Translations under genes and position numbers: made by a program
Origin: Roseomonas xinghualingensis
GTDB lineage: Bacteria; Pseudomonadota; Alphaproteobacteria; Acetobacterales; Acetobacteraceae
NCBI RefSeq assembly: GCF_025791835.1
Contig: NZ_JAOXLP010000079.1
Coordinates: 1 to 6,357, forward strand
DNA: 6,357 nucleotides
Direction: 5' to 3'
In this document: in pieces, positions 1-5,930 of the stretch
How positions within the stretch are numbered: the first letter of the stretch is position 1
How the letters are laid out: every line of letters starts with the position of its first letter
Notes under the pieces: model-generated
What the model was told of the DNA's origin: nothing
The model's input: the letters and a program-made list of their open reading frames with translations, nothing else
Database searches by the model: none

Positions 1-2
1 AG

Positions 3-635
3 GGGCGCGACTGCCATGTGGCGGTGGATCTGGCCGCGACCACCGACCTCACCGCGCTGGCCCTGGTGTTCCCCTCGCGGGGGCCCGACGGCAAGCCGCA
101 CTATGACGTGCTCGCCCGCTGCTACCTCAACGAAGCCGCGGTGTTGGAGGCGCGGAACCCCTCCTATCCCGGCTGGGCGGCCGAGGGGTGGCTCACCGTC
201 ACCCCGGGTAATGAGACTGACATGCAGACCATCGAGGAGGACCTCCGGAGCCTGGCCGCGCGGTTCCGCATCAAGAGCCTGGCCTTTGACCCCTGGCAGG
301 CGCGGCAGATGCGGCAATCCCTCGCTGCGGACGGCCTGCCGGTGGTCGAGTTCCCCATGCGCACGGCTAACCTCTCCGAGCCCACCAAGGAGCTGGGGGC
401 GGCCATGCTGGCGGGCCGCATCCGGCACGACGGCAACCCGGTGCTCGAGTGGTGCCTCGGCAATGTGGTCGGGCACTACGATGCCCGCGGCAACGTCTAC
501 CCGCGCAAGGCGCGACCCGAGCAGAAGATCGATGCGGCCGTGGCCCTCATCATGGCACTCGGACGGGCCACCTCCGGCCAGGCCGACGAGGAAGGCAGCT
601 TCTGGGAGTTCCTCGCCAATCCCGTCCTCGTGTGA
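3..635 (+). CDS. Phage terminase large subunit, C-terminal nuclease domain (5' end outside window)
   Basis: This is the C-terminal part of a phage DNA-packaging terminase large subunit. The reading frame is open from the window edge, so the N-terminal ATPase half lies upstream; an internal GTG at 18 is not the true start. The visible part matches the RNase H-like nuclease domain of HK97-type terminases. The first beta strand reads VAVDLAATTDLTALAL, with its acidic residue at nt 27-29. A second strand ends AFDPW, with Asp at 288-290. A late KIDAAVAL motif has Asp at 531-533. These three aspartates fit the metal-binding triad that cuts concatemeric phage DNA. The TPGN segment and the GNPVLEW segment are also typical. 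The C-terminus (SFWEFLANPVLV) looks natural rather than truncated. No portal gene follows; a terminator-like hairpin lies 74 nt downstream, which suggests a prophage remnant. Family assignment is confident; activity is not known. Confidence 0.9.
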   Translation, partial: GRDCHVAVDLAATTDLTALALVFPSRGPDGKPHYDVLARCYLNEAAVLEARNPSYPGWAAEGWLTVTPGNETDMQTIEEDLRSLAARFRIKSLAFDPWQARQMRQSLAADGLPVVEFPMRTANLSEPTKELGAAMLAGRIRHDGNPVLEWCLGNVVGHYDARGNVYPRKARPEQKIDAAVALIMALGRATSGQADEEGSFWEFLANPVLV

Positions 636-709
636 GGACAGCCGCCAATCCGGCATCGTGCTCAACACCAATCAGCGACCGTTGCTGGGTGGTGAATGCC
701 CCTGACTTG

Positions 710-737
710 GCCCAGACGCGCAGTCTGGGCGTTCTTT
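710..737 (+). terminator. Hairpin terminator after the terminase gene
   Basis: An 8-bp perfect stem (GCCCAGAC at 710-717 with GTCTGGGC at 723-730) encloses a GCGCA loop and is followed by GTTCTTT. The T-rich tail is interrupted but acceptable for a Rho-independent terminator in high-GC DNA. It lies 74 nt after the terminase stop and before the AT-rich stretch upstream of the next operon, so it would insulate the two. Confidence 0.6.
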
Positions 738-739
738 CC

Positions 740-768
740 CCTTCCGGATATGCAATTTTAAATATAAC
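740..768 (+). promoter_or_regulatory. Possible promoter of the three-gene operon in an AT-rich patch
   Basis: The gap 636-890 holds no convincing gene. Within it, about 748-778 is strikingly AT-rich compared with the surrounding DNA and includes TATAAC at 763-768, one base from the consensus -10 box. No good -35 box lies 17 nt upstream (the sequence there is CCTTCC-like), so the call rests on base composition, a single box, and position between a terminator and the first gene of an operon. Initiation here would leave a leader of about 115 nt before the GTG at 891. Confidence 0.3.
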
Positions 769-813
769 GTAATCGTGACTGAATTTCTCAGGCGCTCACT
801 CGAATAGCTTAGT

Positions 814-834
814 GCGTGGTCCTTCCGACCGCGC
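814..834 (+). promoter_or_regulatory. Leader hairpin upstream of the operon
   Basis: GCGTGGTC (814-821) can pair with GACCGCGC (827-834) as an 8-bp stem with one G-U wobble and a 5-nt CTTCC loop. It sits in the putative leader, about 57 nt before the GTG start at 891. No T tract follows, so it is not a simple terminator. It could be a structured leader or an operator-like inverted repeat. A stem this short can arise by chance in GC-rich DNA. Confidence 0.25.
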
Positions 835-890
835 CTGGCGATCCGGCTGAAGCCTATCGCCATATGGGCGGTGCCGGAGGCAGCGACTAG

Positions 891-1319
891 GTGACTACAA
901 GGACAGAGCCGCAGGTCGGGATTTTCTGGCTCGCGCAGGACGGCCGTGGGCCATGCTCAATTCTGACGCGGGGCTGCACGCTCCCCGAGGCGGAGGAGTA
1001 CGGCGATTGCCTGACCTTCGCTGAGGGGCACTATGAAACCTGGGAGGTGTGGCGCGACGGGAACCTGAGCCTAGAGCCCGCGTCGCAGCACCTGCGCCGG
1101 GTCATCACGAAGGCCGAGTACGAGGAGTGGCCGCGCGGGCGGGTGGTGTACGAGCGCCCGACCGACCTCTTCGTCGTCTACGCTGATCGGCAGGCCTTCC
1201 CGCACCGCGCGCTGATCGAGGCCCGCTTTAGCCTCCCGGCTGGGCGCACGGCAATGCGGACGGACCTGCACTATCGCAGCACGCGCCGCCTCTCGGCCGC
1301 GCCGGAAGCACCGGCTTGA
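891..1319 (+). CDS. Small conserved-type protein of unknown function, first gene of the operon
   Basis: This encodes a 142-aa soluble protein with no signal peptide or membrane segment, and I cannot assign a function. The GTG start has a GGAGG ribosome site at 876-880, 10 nt upstream. The body looks like one small alpha/beta domain: GIFWLAQDG near residues 10-18, an acidic PEAEEYGDCLTF segment around 32-43, GHYETWEVW at 47-54, PRGRVVY at 81-87, VVYADR at 95-100, and RTDLHYR at 123-129. From memory, small hypothetical proteins with the same PRGR-[VI]-[VL]-Y, YADR and D-x-HY signatures occur in diverse bacteria; I know of no assigned biochemistry. No catalytic motif is obvious, although the conserved His, Asp and Arg residues could be functional. 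The Ala/Pro-rich last ten residues are probably disordered. The stop overlaps the TTG of the next gene by 4 nt (TTGA), so it is translationally coupled to the MBL-fold gene and is likely a partner, regulator or immunity protein for it. Confidence 0.85.
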   Translation: MTTRTEPQVGIFWLAQDGRGPCSILTRGCTLPEAEEYGDCLTFAEGHYETWEVWRDGNLSLEPASQHLRRVITKAEYEEWPRGRVVYERPTDLFVVYADRQAFPHRALIEARFSLPAGRTAMRTDLHYRSTRRLSAAPEAPA

Positions 1320-2638
1320 GCGGCGCCACGGCGATCGCGCGCCCTCTCGCCTCGACGGCCGCCGCAGCGGGATCCTTCCACGCCTGCGTTCACCGCGGCA
1401 CGCGCCAGATCGGCGGCACCTGCGTGGAGCTGTCCTACGGCGGCGCCCGCCTGCTGCTCGACCTCGGCTTGCCGCTCGACGCCGACCCGGCGGGCGACCC
1501 CGCCGACCTCCTGCCCGCGGTACCCGGGCTATGGGAGGTCGCGCCGGATCTGCTCGGGCTCGTCCTCTCCCACAGCCACGCCGACCACTGGGGGCTGGCG
1601 CCGCACGCCGCCGCACCGCTGCCCACCGCCATGGGCGCGGCGACCCGGCGCATGCTCCACGCGGCCGCGCCCTTCGTGCCGCGCCCCATGCACTTCGGCG
1701 CCGAGGCGGAATTGCCGGAGTTGTCCGACCGCCGGCCGGTCCAGATCGGCCCCTTCACGGTCACGCCCTACCTGGTGGACCACTCCGCCTACGACGCCTA
1801 CGCGCTGCTGGTGGAGGCAGGAGGGCGGCGGCTCTTCTACTCGGGCGACCTGCGCGGCCACGGGCGCAAAGGCGCTCTGTTCGAGCGGCTGCTGCGCGAC
1901 CCACCCCGGGGCGTGCACGCCATGCTGATGGAGGGGTCGAGCCTAGGCCGCCTGGACCCGGAGGCACGCTTCCCGACGGAGGAGGAGGTCGAGCTGCTGC
2001 TCGCCAAGCGGCTGCGTGCCCCGGGCCTCGTGGCCGTCTGCGCCTCGGCGCAGAACGTCGACCGCGTGGTAAGCCTCCACCGCGCCTGCAGGCGGACGGG
2101 TCGGGTGCTGGTGCTCGACCTCTACGCGGCGGAGGTGCTGGCTGCGACCGGCAACCCGCGCATCCCACGCGCCGGGTGGGACGACGTCGCGATCTACGTG
2201 CCGGAGTACCAGCGGCGCCACGTTGCGCGCCGGGCGCTGTTCGACCTCATCGACGCCTACAGGCCGCACCGGGTCTTCCCGGAGCAGCTGGCCCGGCTCG
2301 CGCCGCGCGCGGCGCTGCTGTTCCGCCCGGCGATGCTGCCCGACGTCGACGCGCTCGGCACGGCCTGGGACGGGGCGCGGGCGATCTGGTCGCAGTGGGA
2401 CGGGTACCTGCGGGACGGCGCGGGGGCGCGGCTCGCGGCCGAGCTGGAGGCGCGCGGAGTGCCGCTGGAGGTGGTCCACACCTCGGGTCACGCCAGCATC
2501 GCGGACCTGCGGCGGCTGGCGCGGGCCGTCGCGCCTGGCACGCTCGTGCCCGTGCACAGCTTCGAGGGCGACAGGTTCGCCGCGCTCTTCGGACCGGGGG
2601 TGGTCCGGCGCGCGGACGGGGAGTGGTGGGAGGTTTGA
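1316..2638 (+). CDS. MBL-fold/beta-CASP metallo-hydrolase (RNase J-like nuclease family)
   Basis: This is a 440-aa predicted zinc-dependent hydrolase of the metallo-beta-lactamase fold with the beta-CASP arrangement seen in RNase J and CPSF-type nucleases. A full ligand set is visible: HSHADH at residues 86-91, the DHS motif with His156, SGD with Asp178, Glu206 in MEGSSLG (motif A position), SGH with His392 (motif B), and VPVHS with His414 (motif C). Residues 207-385 would form the beta-CASP insertion. The domain opens with HRGTRQIGGTCVEL at 26-39. RNase J itself is usually longer, with an extra C-terminal domain; that domain is absent here, so this is probably not the housekeeping RNase J. 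The TTG start is chosen because it overlaps the previous stop (TTGA) and has GGAAG 7 nt upstream; the first 24 residues are Ala-rich and the true start could be later. The stop overlaps the next ATG (TGATG). The substrate is likely RNA or DNA by family, which is inference. Confidence 0.88.
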   Translation: MSGATAIARPLASTAAAAGSFHACVHRGTRQIGGTCVELSYGGARLLLDLGLPLDADPAGDPADLLPAVPGLWEVAPDLLGLVLSHSHADHWGLAPHAAAPLPTAMGAATRRMLHAAAPFVPRPMHFGAEAELPELSDRRPVQIGPFTVTPYLVDHSAYDAYALLVEAGGRRLFYSGDLRGHGRKGALFERLLRDPPRGVHAMLMEGSSLGRLDPEARFPTEEEVELLLAKRLRAPGLVAVCASAQNVDRVVSLHRACRRTGRVLVLDLYAAEVLAATGNPRIPRAGWDDVAIYVPEYQRRHVARRALFDLIDAYRPHRVFPEQLARLAPRAALLFRPAMLPDVDALGTAWDGARAIWSQWDGYLRDGAGARLAAELEARGVPLEVVHTSGHASIADLRRLARAVAPGTLVPVHSFEGDRFAALFGPGVVRRADGEWWEV

Positions 2639-4122
2639 TGGAAGAGTTCGATCGCCGGCTGGATGCGGAAATGCTGCGGGACCTGCATAACCTAGCTAAC
2701 TCTGGGGGGAATAACTGGTGGAAGGATCTTCTGGCTCAAACGTTCACCGACATCCTCGGCAAGCCGCAGCCTTTGTTCGTCGCCTTCCGAAATGGCTACC
2801 TGAACGCCTACGCAGAGGGGCAGTCGATTTTGCGGATCGGATGGGCAGCAGGCACGCTCAGGATGTCGATCCACTCGAAGTTCGTCCTGGACAAGGATGA
2901 CCCCAACGCGGCCGGCCTCAATCCCAACGCGTACTACACCTTCGACGAGTCTGTGGTCCGCGACAACGAGGGCAGGCAGCGGGCGCAGTACGAGGGCGCG
3001 GCGACGCTCGCGCGATGGGTCGAGCGAGCGAGGTGTTTCGCCCGGCCCAAGACCCCCCATAGGCAGATCGGTGAAAAGCAGGGAGTCGCAGCCATCGCCG
3101 CGCGCAACAGGCACGTCATCGATGTCGAGATGGCCTTACCGCCGAACCCGGGCTGCCCGAACGTTGCGGACAGGATCGACCTCGTTGCCCTGGAGGACCA
3201 TGGCGGCGCGATCCACATCGTTTTCTACGAGGCCAAGCACTACGAGAATCGTCACAGTCTCCGCGCGGTCGACGGCGCCGCCCCCGTGCACGCGCAACTC
3301 CGGAAGTACGAGAGCTGGCTTTGCCACCCCAAGCGCAGGGAGCAGGTTATCGCCGCCACCCGCCGCGCCTGCCGCCTGCATGAGGAGATCCGGCGCATGC
3401 GGGTCTCTCCATCAGCAGCGCATCCGCTCGTTAGCCGCGCGGCGGTGGAAGGCTCAGGGCTTAAGGTCAACCCCCGTCCCCGGCTGATCGTCATCGGGCC
3501 CGATGCAGGCCAACCCGGTCACTGGCAGCCCCACAAGAGTAAACTCCTTGAGCGTCTCTCGGCCGAGCGGCTTCTCTCCGTGCCCTCCTTCGCTCCTAAC
3601 CTATCTAAGCTGGACCTGCGGCAGGCCTGCCTTGAGGCGCGCCTGCCCACGAGTGCACGGCCGGACTGGCGCTTCGAGGGAGAGGCAATGCATGAGGAAG
3701 GCCATTCCGCCACGCCGCGGGATGCGCTTCTCGGCTTGGCTGGCCTCGCGCCTGCTCTGAGCGATCCGACGTTCCGGCACGGCTGCTGGCATCCCGCAAC
3801 CGAGGACGAGTCCGGGGTCATCACCCTAGACTACTACTCACCCAGCAAAGCCGAGGAGACATTTGTCCACATGGCTTACCGCCTCGGCTTGGTGCGGAGC
3901 TTCGACTGGCCGAGCTGGATGCAGCTGCCCGCCGCGCGACGCCTCGTCGACAGCCCGGATCATCTCGCTGCAGTGAGCTTTGGGGAACTCTGGCGACTGA
4001 TCACGAGCATCATACGAGGTGACCGCTTCAACGAAGGCATGCTAGCCAGCGCCTTCGAGCGACGCGTCGTCCTCGGGATCTGTCGACGGGCCGAAGCACT
4101 CCTTGCTGAGGCTACGGAGTGA
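2638..4122 (+). CDS. PD-(D/E)XK nuclease-like protein with C-terminal DUF6508-like domain
   Basis: This is a 494-aa protein with two recognisable parts. Residues about 155-230 carry a RecB/Cas4-style PD-(D/E)XK core: Glu164 (IDVEMAL), Asp181 in DRIDLVAL, FYEAK with Glu198 and Lys200, and a QLRKY helix whose Gln220 and Tyr224 match the QxxxY motif. This predicts a metal-dependent DNA (or RNA) nuclease. Residues about 362-488 resemble DUF6508: SFDWPSWM at 421-428, an IIRGDRFNEGMLA block at 458-470, and a closing LGICRR helix. That assignment is from memory. The N-terminal 150 residues, including NNWWKDLLAQTF, are unassigned and may bind substrate. The ATG shares its A with the MBL-gene stop and has GGGAGG at 2628-2633, 4 nt upstream. 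The frame stays open back to 1531, but that is read-through across the MBL gene. The gene appears visibly less GC-extreme than the MBL gene, hinting at separate ancestry. It may be the effector or DNA-cleaving partner of the operon. Confidence 0.83.
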   Translation: MEEFDRRLDAEMLRDLHNLANSGGNNWWKDLLAQTFTDILGKPQPLFVAFRNGYLNAYAEGQSILRIGWAAGTLRMSIHSKFVLDKDDPNAAGLNPNAYYTFDESVVRDNEGRQRAQYEGAATLARWVERARCFARPKTPHRQIGEKQGVAAIAARNRHVIDVEMALPPNPGCPNVADRIDLVALEDHGGAIHIVFYEAKHYENRHSLRAVDGAAPVHAQLRKYESWLCHPKRREQVIAATRRACRLHEEIRRMRVSPSAAHPLVSRAAVEGSGLKVNPRPRLIVIGPDAGQPGHWQPHKSKLLERLSAERLLSVPSFAPNLSKLDLRQACLEARLPTSARPDWRFEGEAMHEEGHSATPRDALLGLAGLAPALSDPTFRHGCWHPATEDESGVITLDYYSPSKAEETFVHMAYRLGLVRSFDWPSWMQLPAARRLVDSPDHLAAVSFGELWRLITSIIRGDRFNEGMLASAFERRVVLGICRRAEALLAEATE

Positions 4123-4128
4123 TCCTAC

Positions 4129-4155
4129 GGCCCCGCGGTACCTTACCGCGGGGCC
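4129..4155. terminator. Perfect 12-bp hairpin between convergent operons
   Basis: GGCCCCGCGGTA (4129-4140) is exactly complementary to TACCGCGGGGCC (4144-4155), with only CCT as loop. It begins 7 nt after the nuclease-gene stop and ends 9 nt before the stop of the convergent phosphatase gene. It can form on either strand, so it probably ends transcription from both sides. Neither side has a T tract, so termination may need Rho, or the stem may mainly block 3' exonucleases. Confidence 0.65.
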
Positions 4156-4164
4156 TGGGATGCC

Positions 4165-4725
4165 TCACGGCGTCGTCGCGACAAGCGCCATCACATAAGC
4201 TTCTTGCGCGCGCGTCTCGATCGTACCGCGCCGGGCCGCGCGCACGGCCTTTACTGCCTCGCCCGGCTCCATTCCCAGCTCGATTAACAGACGGGCGGCG
4301 ACAAGGCCGGTGCGGCCCAGCCCGCCCCGGCAGTGCAGCAGGATACGCCTCCCCTCACCCAGCCAGGTCAGGAGCCGCGGCCCGGCCTCTTTCCACAGCG
4401 CCTCGAAAGCCTCGTTCGGCACGTCCGCGTCCACGATCGGCAGATGCAGCCAGTCCATGCCGCGGGCCCGCACCTCCTCACCCATAGCGGCGACGCGGTA
4501 GCGGGCCAGCTCGTGCTCCTCCATCAGCGTCACCACAGCCACTGCGCCCCAGTCCCGGACTGCGTCCAGGTCCAGCACCAGGTCGCGCCGCCAGTTCCCG
4601 CCCAGGCCCCCGGACTGGACCTTGCCGGGGCAGAAGGTCATGCCGATCAACCCACCCCCGGGTGCCGCCACAGGCTCGATCCGTAGCGGGTGCGTCTCGC
4701 TCGTCAGGAACACTGTCTGGCTCAC
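4165..4725 (-). CDS. CDKN3-like / dual-specificity-type protein phosphatase
   Basis: This is a 186-aa cysteine phosphatase that would hydrolyse phosphotyrosine, phosphoserine/threonine or another phosphomonoester through a cysteinyl-phosphate intermediate. The P-loop HCRGGLGRTG (131-140) supplies nucleophile Cys132 and Arg138, fitting CX5R. The upstream IVDADVP segment (97-103) offers Asp99 or Asp101 as general acid. The N-terminal part (MTFCPGKVQSG, then RRDLVLDLDAVRDWG and VVTLMEEHELARY) follows the layout of the CDKN3/KAP-type branch of dual-specificity phosphatases; GTIET near 167-171 also fits. The length is normal for a single-domain enzyme, with no signal peptide. The start is GTG at 4725, with a GGGAGAGA ribosome site 7 nt upstream. 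The GTG overlaps the stop of the ADP-ribosylglycohydrolase gene by 4 nt (GTGA), so the two are translationally coupled. The substrate is unknown; the pairing suggests action on the same modified target or pathway. Confidence 0.88.
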   Translation of the reverse strand: MSQTVFLTSETHPLRIEPVAAPGGGLIGMTFCPGKVQSGGLGGNWRRDLVLDLDAVRDWGAVAVVTLMEEHELARYRVAAMGEEVRARGMDWLHLPIVDADVPNEAFEALWKEAGPRLLTWLGEGRRILLHCRGGLGRTGLVAARLLIELGMEPGEAVKAVRAARRGTIETRAQEAYVMALVATTP

Positions 4726-5756
4726 TTCCGCATCTCTCCCGCCAGCAGCGCGTCCGCCAACCCGACCAGCCTCGCCTGCCAGGCCAGCGGCTCGAGCCAG
4801 CGCGCCGGGATGCCGCTCATGCCATAGAGAGCGCCGGCCAGCTGGCCCGTCACCGCACCCACAGAATCAGCGTCATCCCCGAGGTTCACTGCCAGGACGA
4901 GCGCTTCTTCGAAGCTCTCTGTCCGCTCCACCGCCCAGAGCGCCGCCTCCAGCGTGTGCACGACGTAGCCGGAGGACCGGACGGCCGAGCGGTCCCGGCC
5001 CCGCCAGGTCCCCTTCGCCGCAGCCACGATGGCCGGGTCGCCCTTCCAGCCCCGCGGCTCCAGCAGTTCTGCCTTCGGCACGCCTTGCATCGCCTCCATC
5101 AGCAGCTCGGCGAAGAAGGAGCAGGCCTCCACCGCCTGGGGCGCGGCGTGGGTCGTGCGGCTCTGCTGGACGGCGAGGTGCTGCGCGAACGCGGGGTCGT
5201 GGAGGGCGTGGATGGCCGCCGGCGCCAGCCGCATCAACGAGCCGTTGCCCGCAGAGTAGGGATCAGTGGATCCGGCGAAGGGGTTGCCGCTCTTAAGATA
5301 CCGCGCCAGGGCATCGCGCGTCGCCATGCCGATGTCGAAGCAGGTACCAGTGCAGGAGTAGGCACCTTCCCGCCACCAGGACACAAAGCGGTCCATCAAA
5401 TCGCGCGCGTCGAAGTCAGGATGCGCGATCAGGCTGTCGGCGAGCGCCAGCGCCATGCTGGTGTCGTCGGTCCACTGGCCCGGCTTCAGGCGGAAGGGAC
5501 CGCCGCCCGTCATCTCGGCGTGATGCGGGTGCTCGTCCCGCTCCGAGAACTCCAGCGTCGTGCCGAGGGCGTCTCCCACGGCCAGGCCGACCAGCGCTCC
5601 GCGCGCACGGTCACCTAGGAGAGCAGCCGCACTCGCCTGTACCTCGGCCAAGGCTTCAGGCCCCTCGGCGGAAAGCAGGATGTCCTCAGCCACGTCAGTG
5701 AATGCGCGATCTGACGAGGCTTGCGTTGTGCGGTGCTTCGGAATCTGCGCCTCCAT
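4722..5756 (-). CDS. ADP-ribosylglycohydrolase family protein
   Basis: This is a 344-aa all-alpha, magnesium-dependent hydrolase of the ADP-ribosylglycohydrolase (DraG/ARH) family, which removes ADP-ribose from protein side chains or related substrates in the cytoplasm. Family motifs appear in order: ARGALVGLAVGDALG at 51-65, GQWTDDTSMALALA at 93-106 with metal ligands in TDDT, SAGNGSLMRLAP at 168-179, and NLGDDADSVGAVTGQLAGA at 291-309 with the second Asp cluster. All metal-ligand positions appear intact. The family domain starts at about residue 48; the preceding acidic/Ala-rich 47 residues are not typical, and a later non-ATG start (for example the GTG for residue 22) is possible. The ATG at 5756 has only a weak GGGGA directly adjacent. 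It is the first gene of a two-gene minus-strand operon with the phosphatase. It could reverse regulatory ADP-ribosylation or counter an ADP-ribosyltransferase toxin; no such transferase is visible in the window. Confidence 0.92.
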   Translation of the reverse strand: MEAQIPKHRTTQASSDRAFTDVAEDILLSAEGPEALAEVQASAAALLGDRARGALVGLAVGDALGTTLEFSERDEHPHHAEMTGGGPFRLKPGQWTDDTSMALALADSLIAHPDFDARDLMDRFVSWWREGAYSCTGTCFDIGMATRDALARYLKSGNPFAGSTDPYSAGNGSLMRLAPAAIHALHDPAFAQHLAVQQSRTTHAAPQAVEACSFFAELLMEAMQGVPKAELLEPRGWKGDPAIVAAAKGTWRGRDRSAVRSSGYVVHTLEAALWAVERTESFEEALVLAVNLGDDADSVGAVTGQLAGALYGMSGIPARWLEPLAWQARLVGLADALLAGEMRK

Positions 5757-5924
5757 TCCCCGACTGTACCAACTCTTCCCTATTGGCCGCCGTGTTGTCC
5801 ATGCCGGCTATACTTTATGGTGGGGATGGCACACGCCGACGACGGCCAAAGAGGTGCAGATCTAGCACAGTGCTGCCCCGCCTCCTGCCACCGGTAGTCG
5901 CCTCTCCACCCACCGTCGTGTGAG
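5757..5924 (-). promoter_or_regulatory. Intergenic region upstream of the ADP-ribosylglycohydrolase operon
   Basis: This gap must carry the promoter of the minus-strand operon unless transcription enters from the recombinase remnant. An imperfect inverted repeat, TTGGCCGCCG (5783-5792) and CGACGGCCAA (5840-5849), matches at 9 of 10 positions and flanks a slightly AT-richer patch (5808-5821) with TATA-like bases on both strands. No convincing -35/-10 pair was found. The repeat could be an operator. A smaller AGCAC-A-GTGCT palindrome lies at 5864-5874. Confidence 0.3.
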
Positions 5925-5930
5925 TCACAC
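5918..5930. repeat. 13-bp palindrome at the broken end of the recombinase
   Basis: GTGTGA and TCACAC form a perfect 6-bp inverted repeat around a single G. It overlaps the last codons of the recombinase remnant. The half sites resemble CRP/FNR-type half sites, but a 1-nt spacer is too short for that class. It could be an operator, a recombination junction scar, or chance. Confidence 0.3.

Noticed and set aside
672..863. A 63-aa minus-strand frame in the gap after the terminase
   Set aside because: It has no ribosome site before its ATG, runs through the terminator hairpin and the AT-rich patch, and shows no recognisable family.
636..890. A tRNA or attachment site in the gap next to the terminase
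   Set aside because: I found no cloverleaf arms or T-loop GTTC-x-A-x-TC pattern, and no matching direct repeat at the other end of the cargo block that I could see.
1071..2557. Long open frames on the minus strand opposite the MBL-fold gene
   Set aside because: They are Arg/Gly/Pro-rich translations typical of antisense frames in GC-rich coding DNA, with no family motif, and they overlap a gene with a full catalytic motif set.
1531..2637. A frame open from 1531 into the PD-(D/E)XK gene, suggesting an 863-aa fusion protein
   Set aside because: The first 369 codons lie out of frame across the MBL-fold gene and give a low-complexity Arg/Ala/Gly/Pro translation. The ATG at 2638 with its ribosome site and the TGATG junction is the sensible start.
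4622..5618. Plus-strand open frames of 224 and 318 codons opposite the ADP-ribosylglycohydrolase gene
   Set aside because: The minus-strand frame carries every motif of a known enzyme family; the plus-strand translations are motif-free and compositionally biased.
5695..5802. A 35-aa minus-strand frame overlapping the start of the ADP-ribosylglycohydrolase gene (leader peptide idea)
   Set aside because: It has only a weak upstream ribosome site and no distinctive sequence; it remains possible as a leader peptide but cannot be supported.
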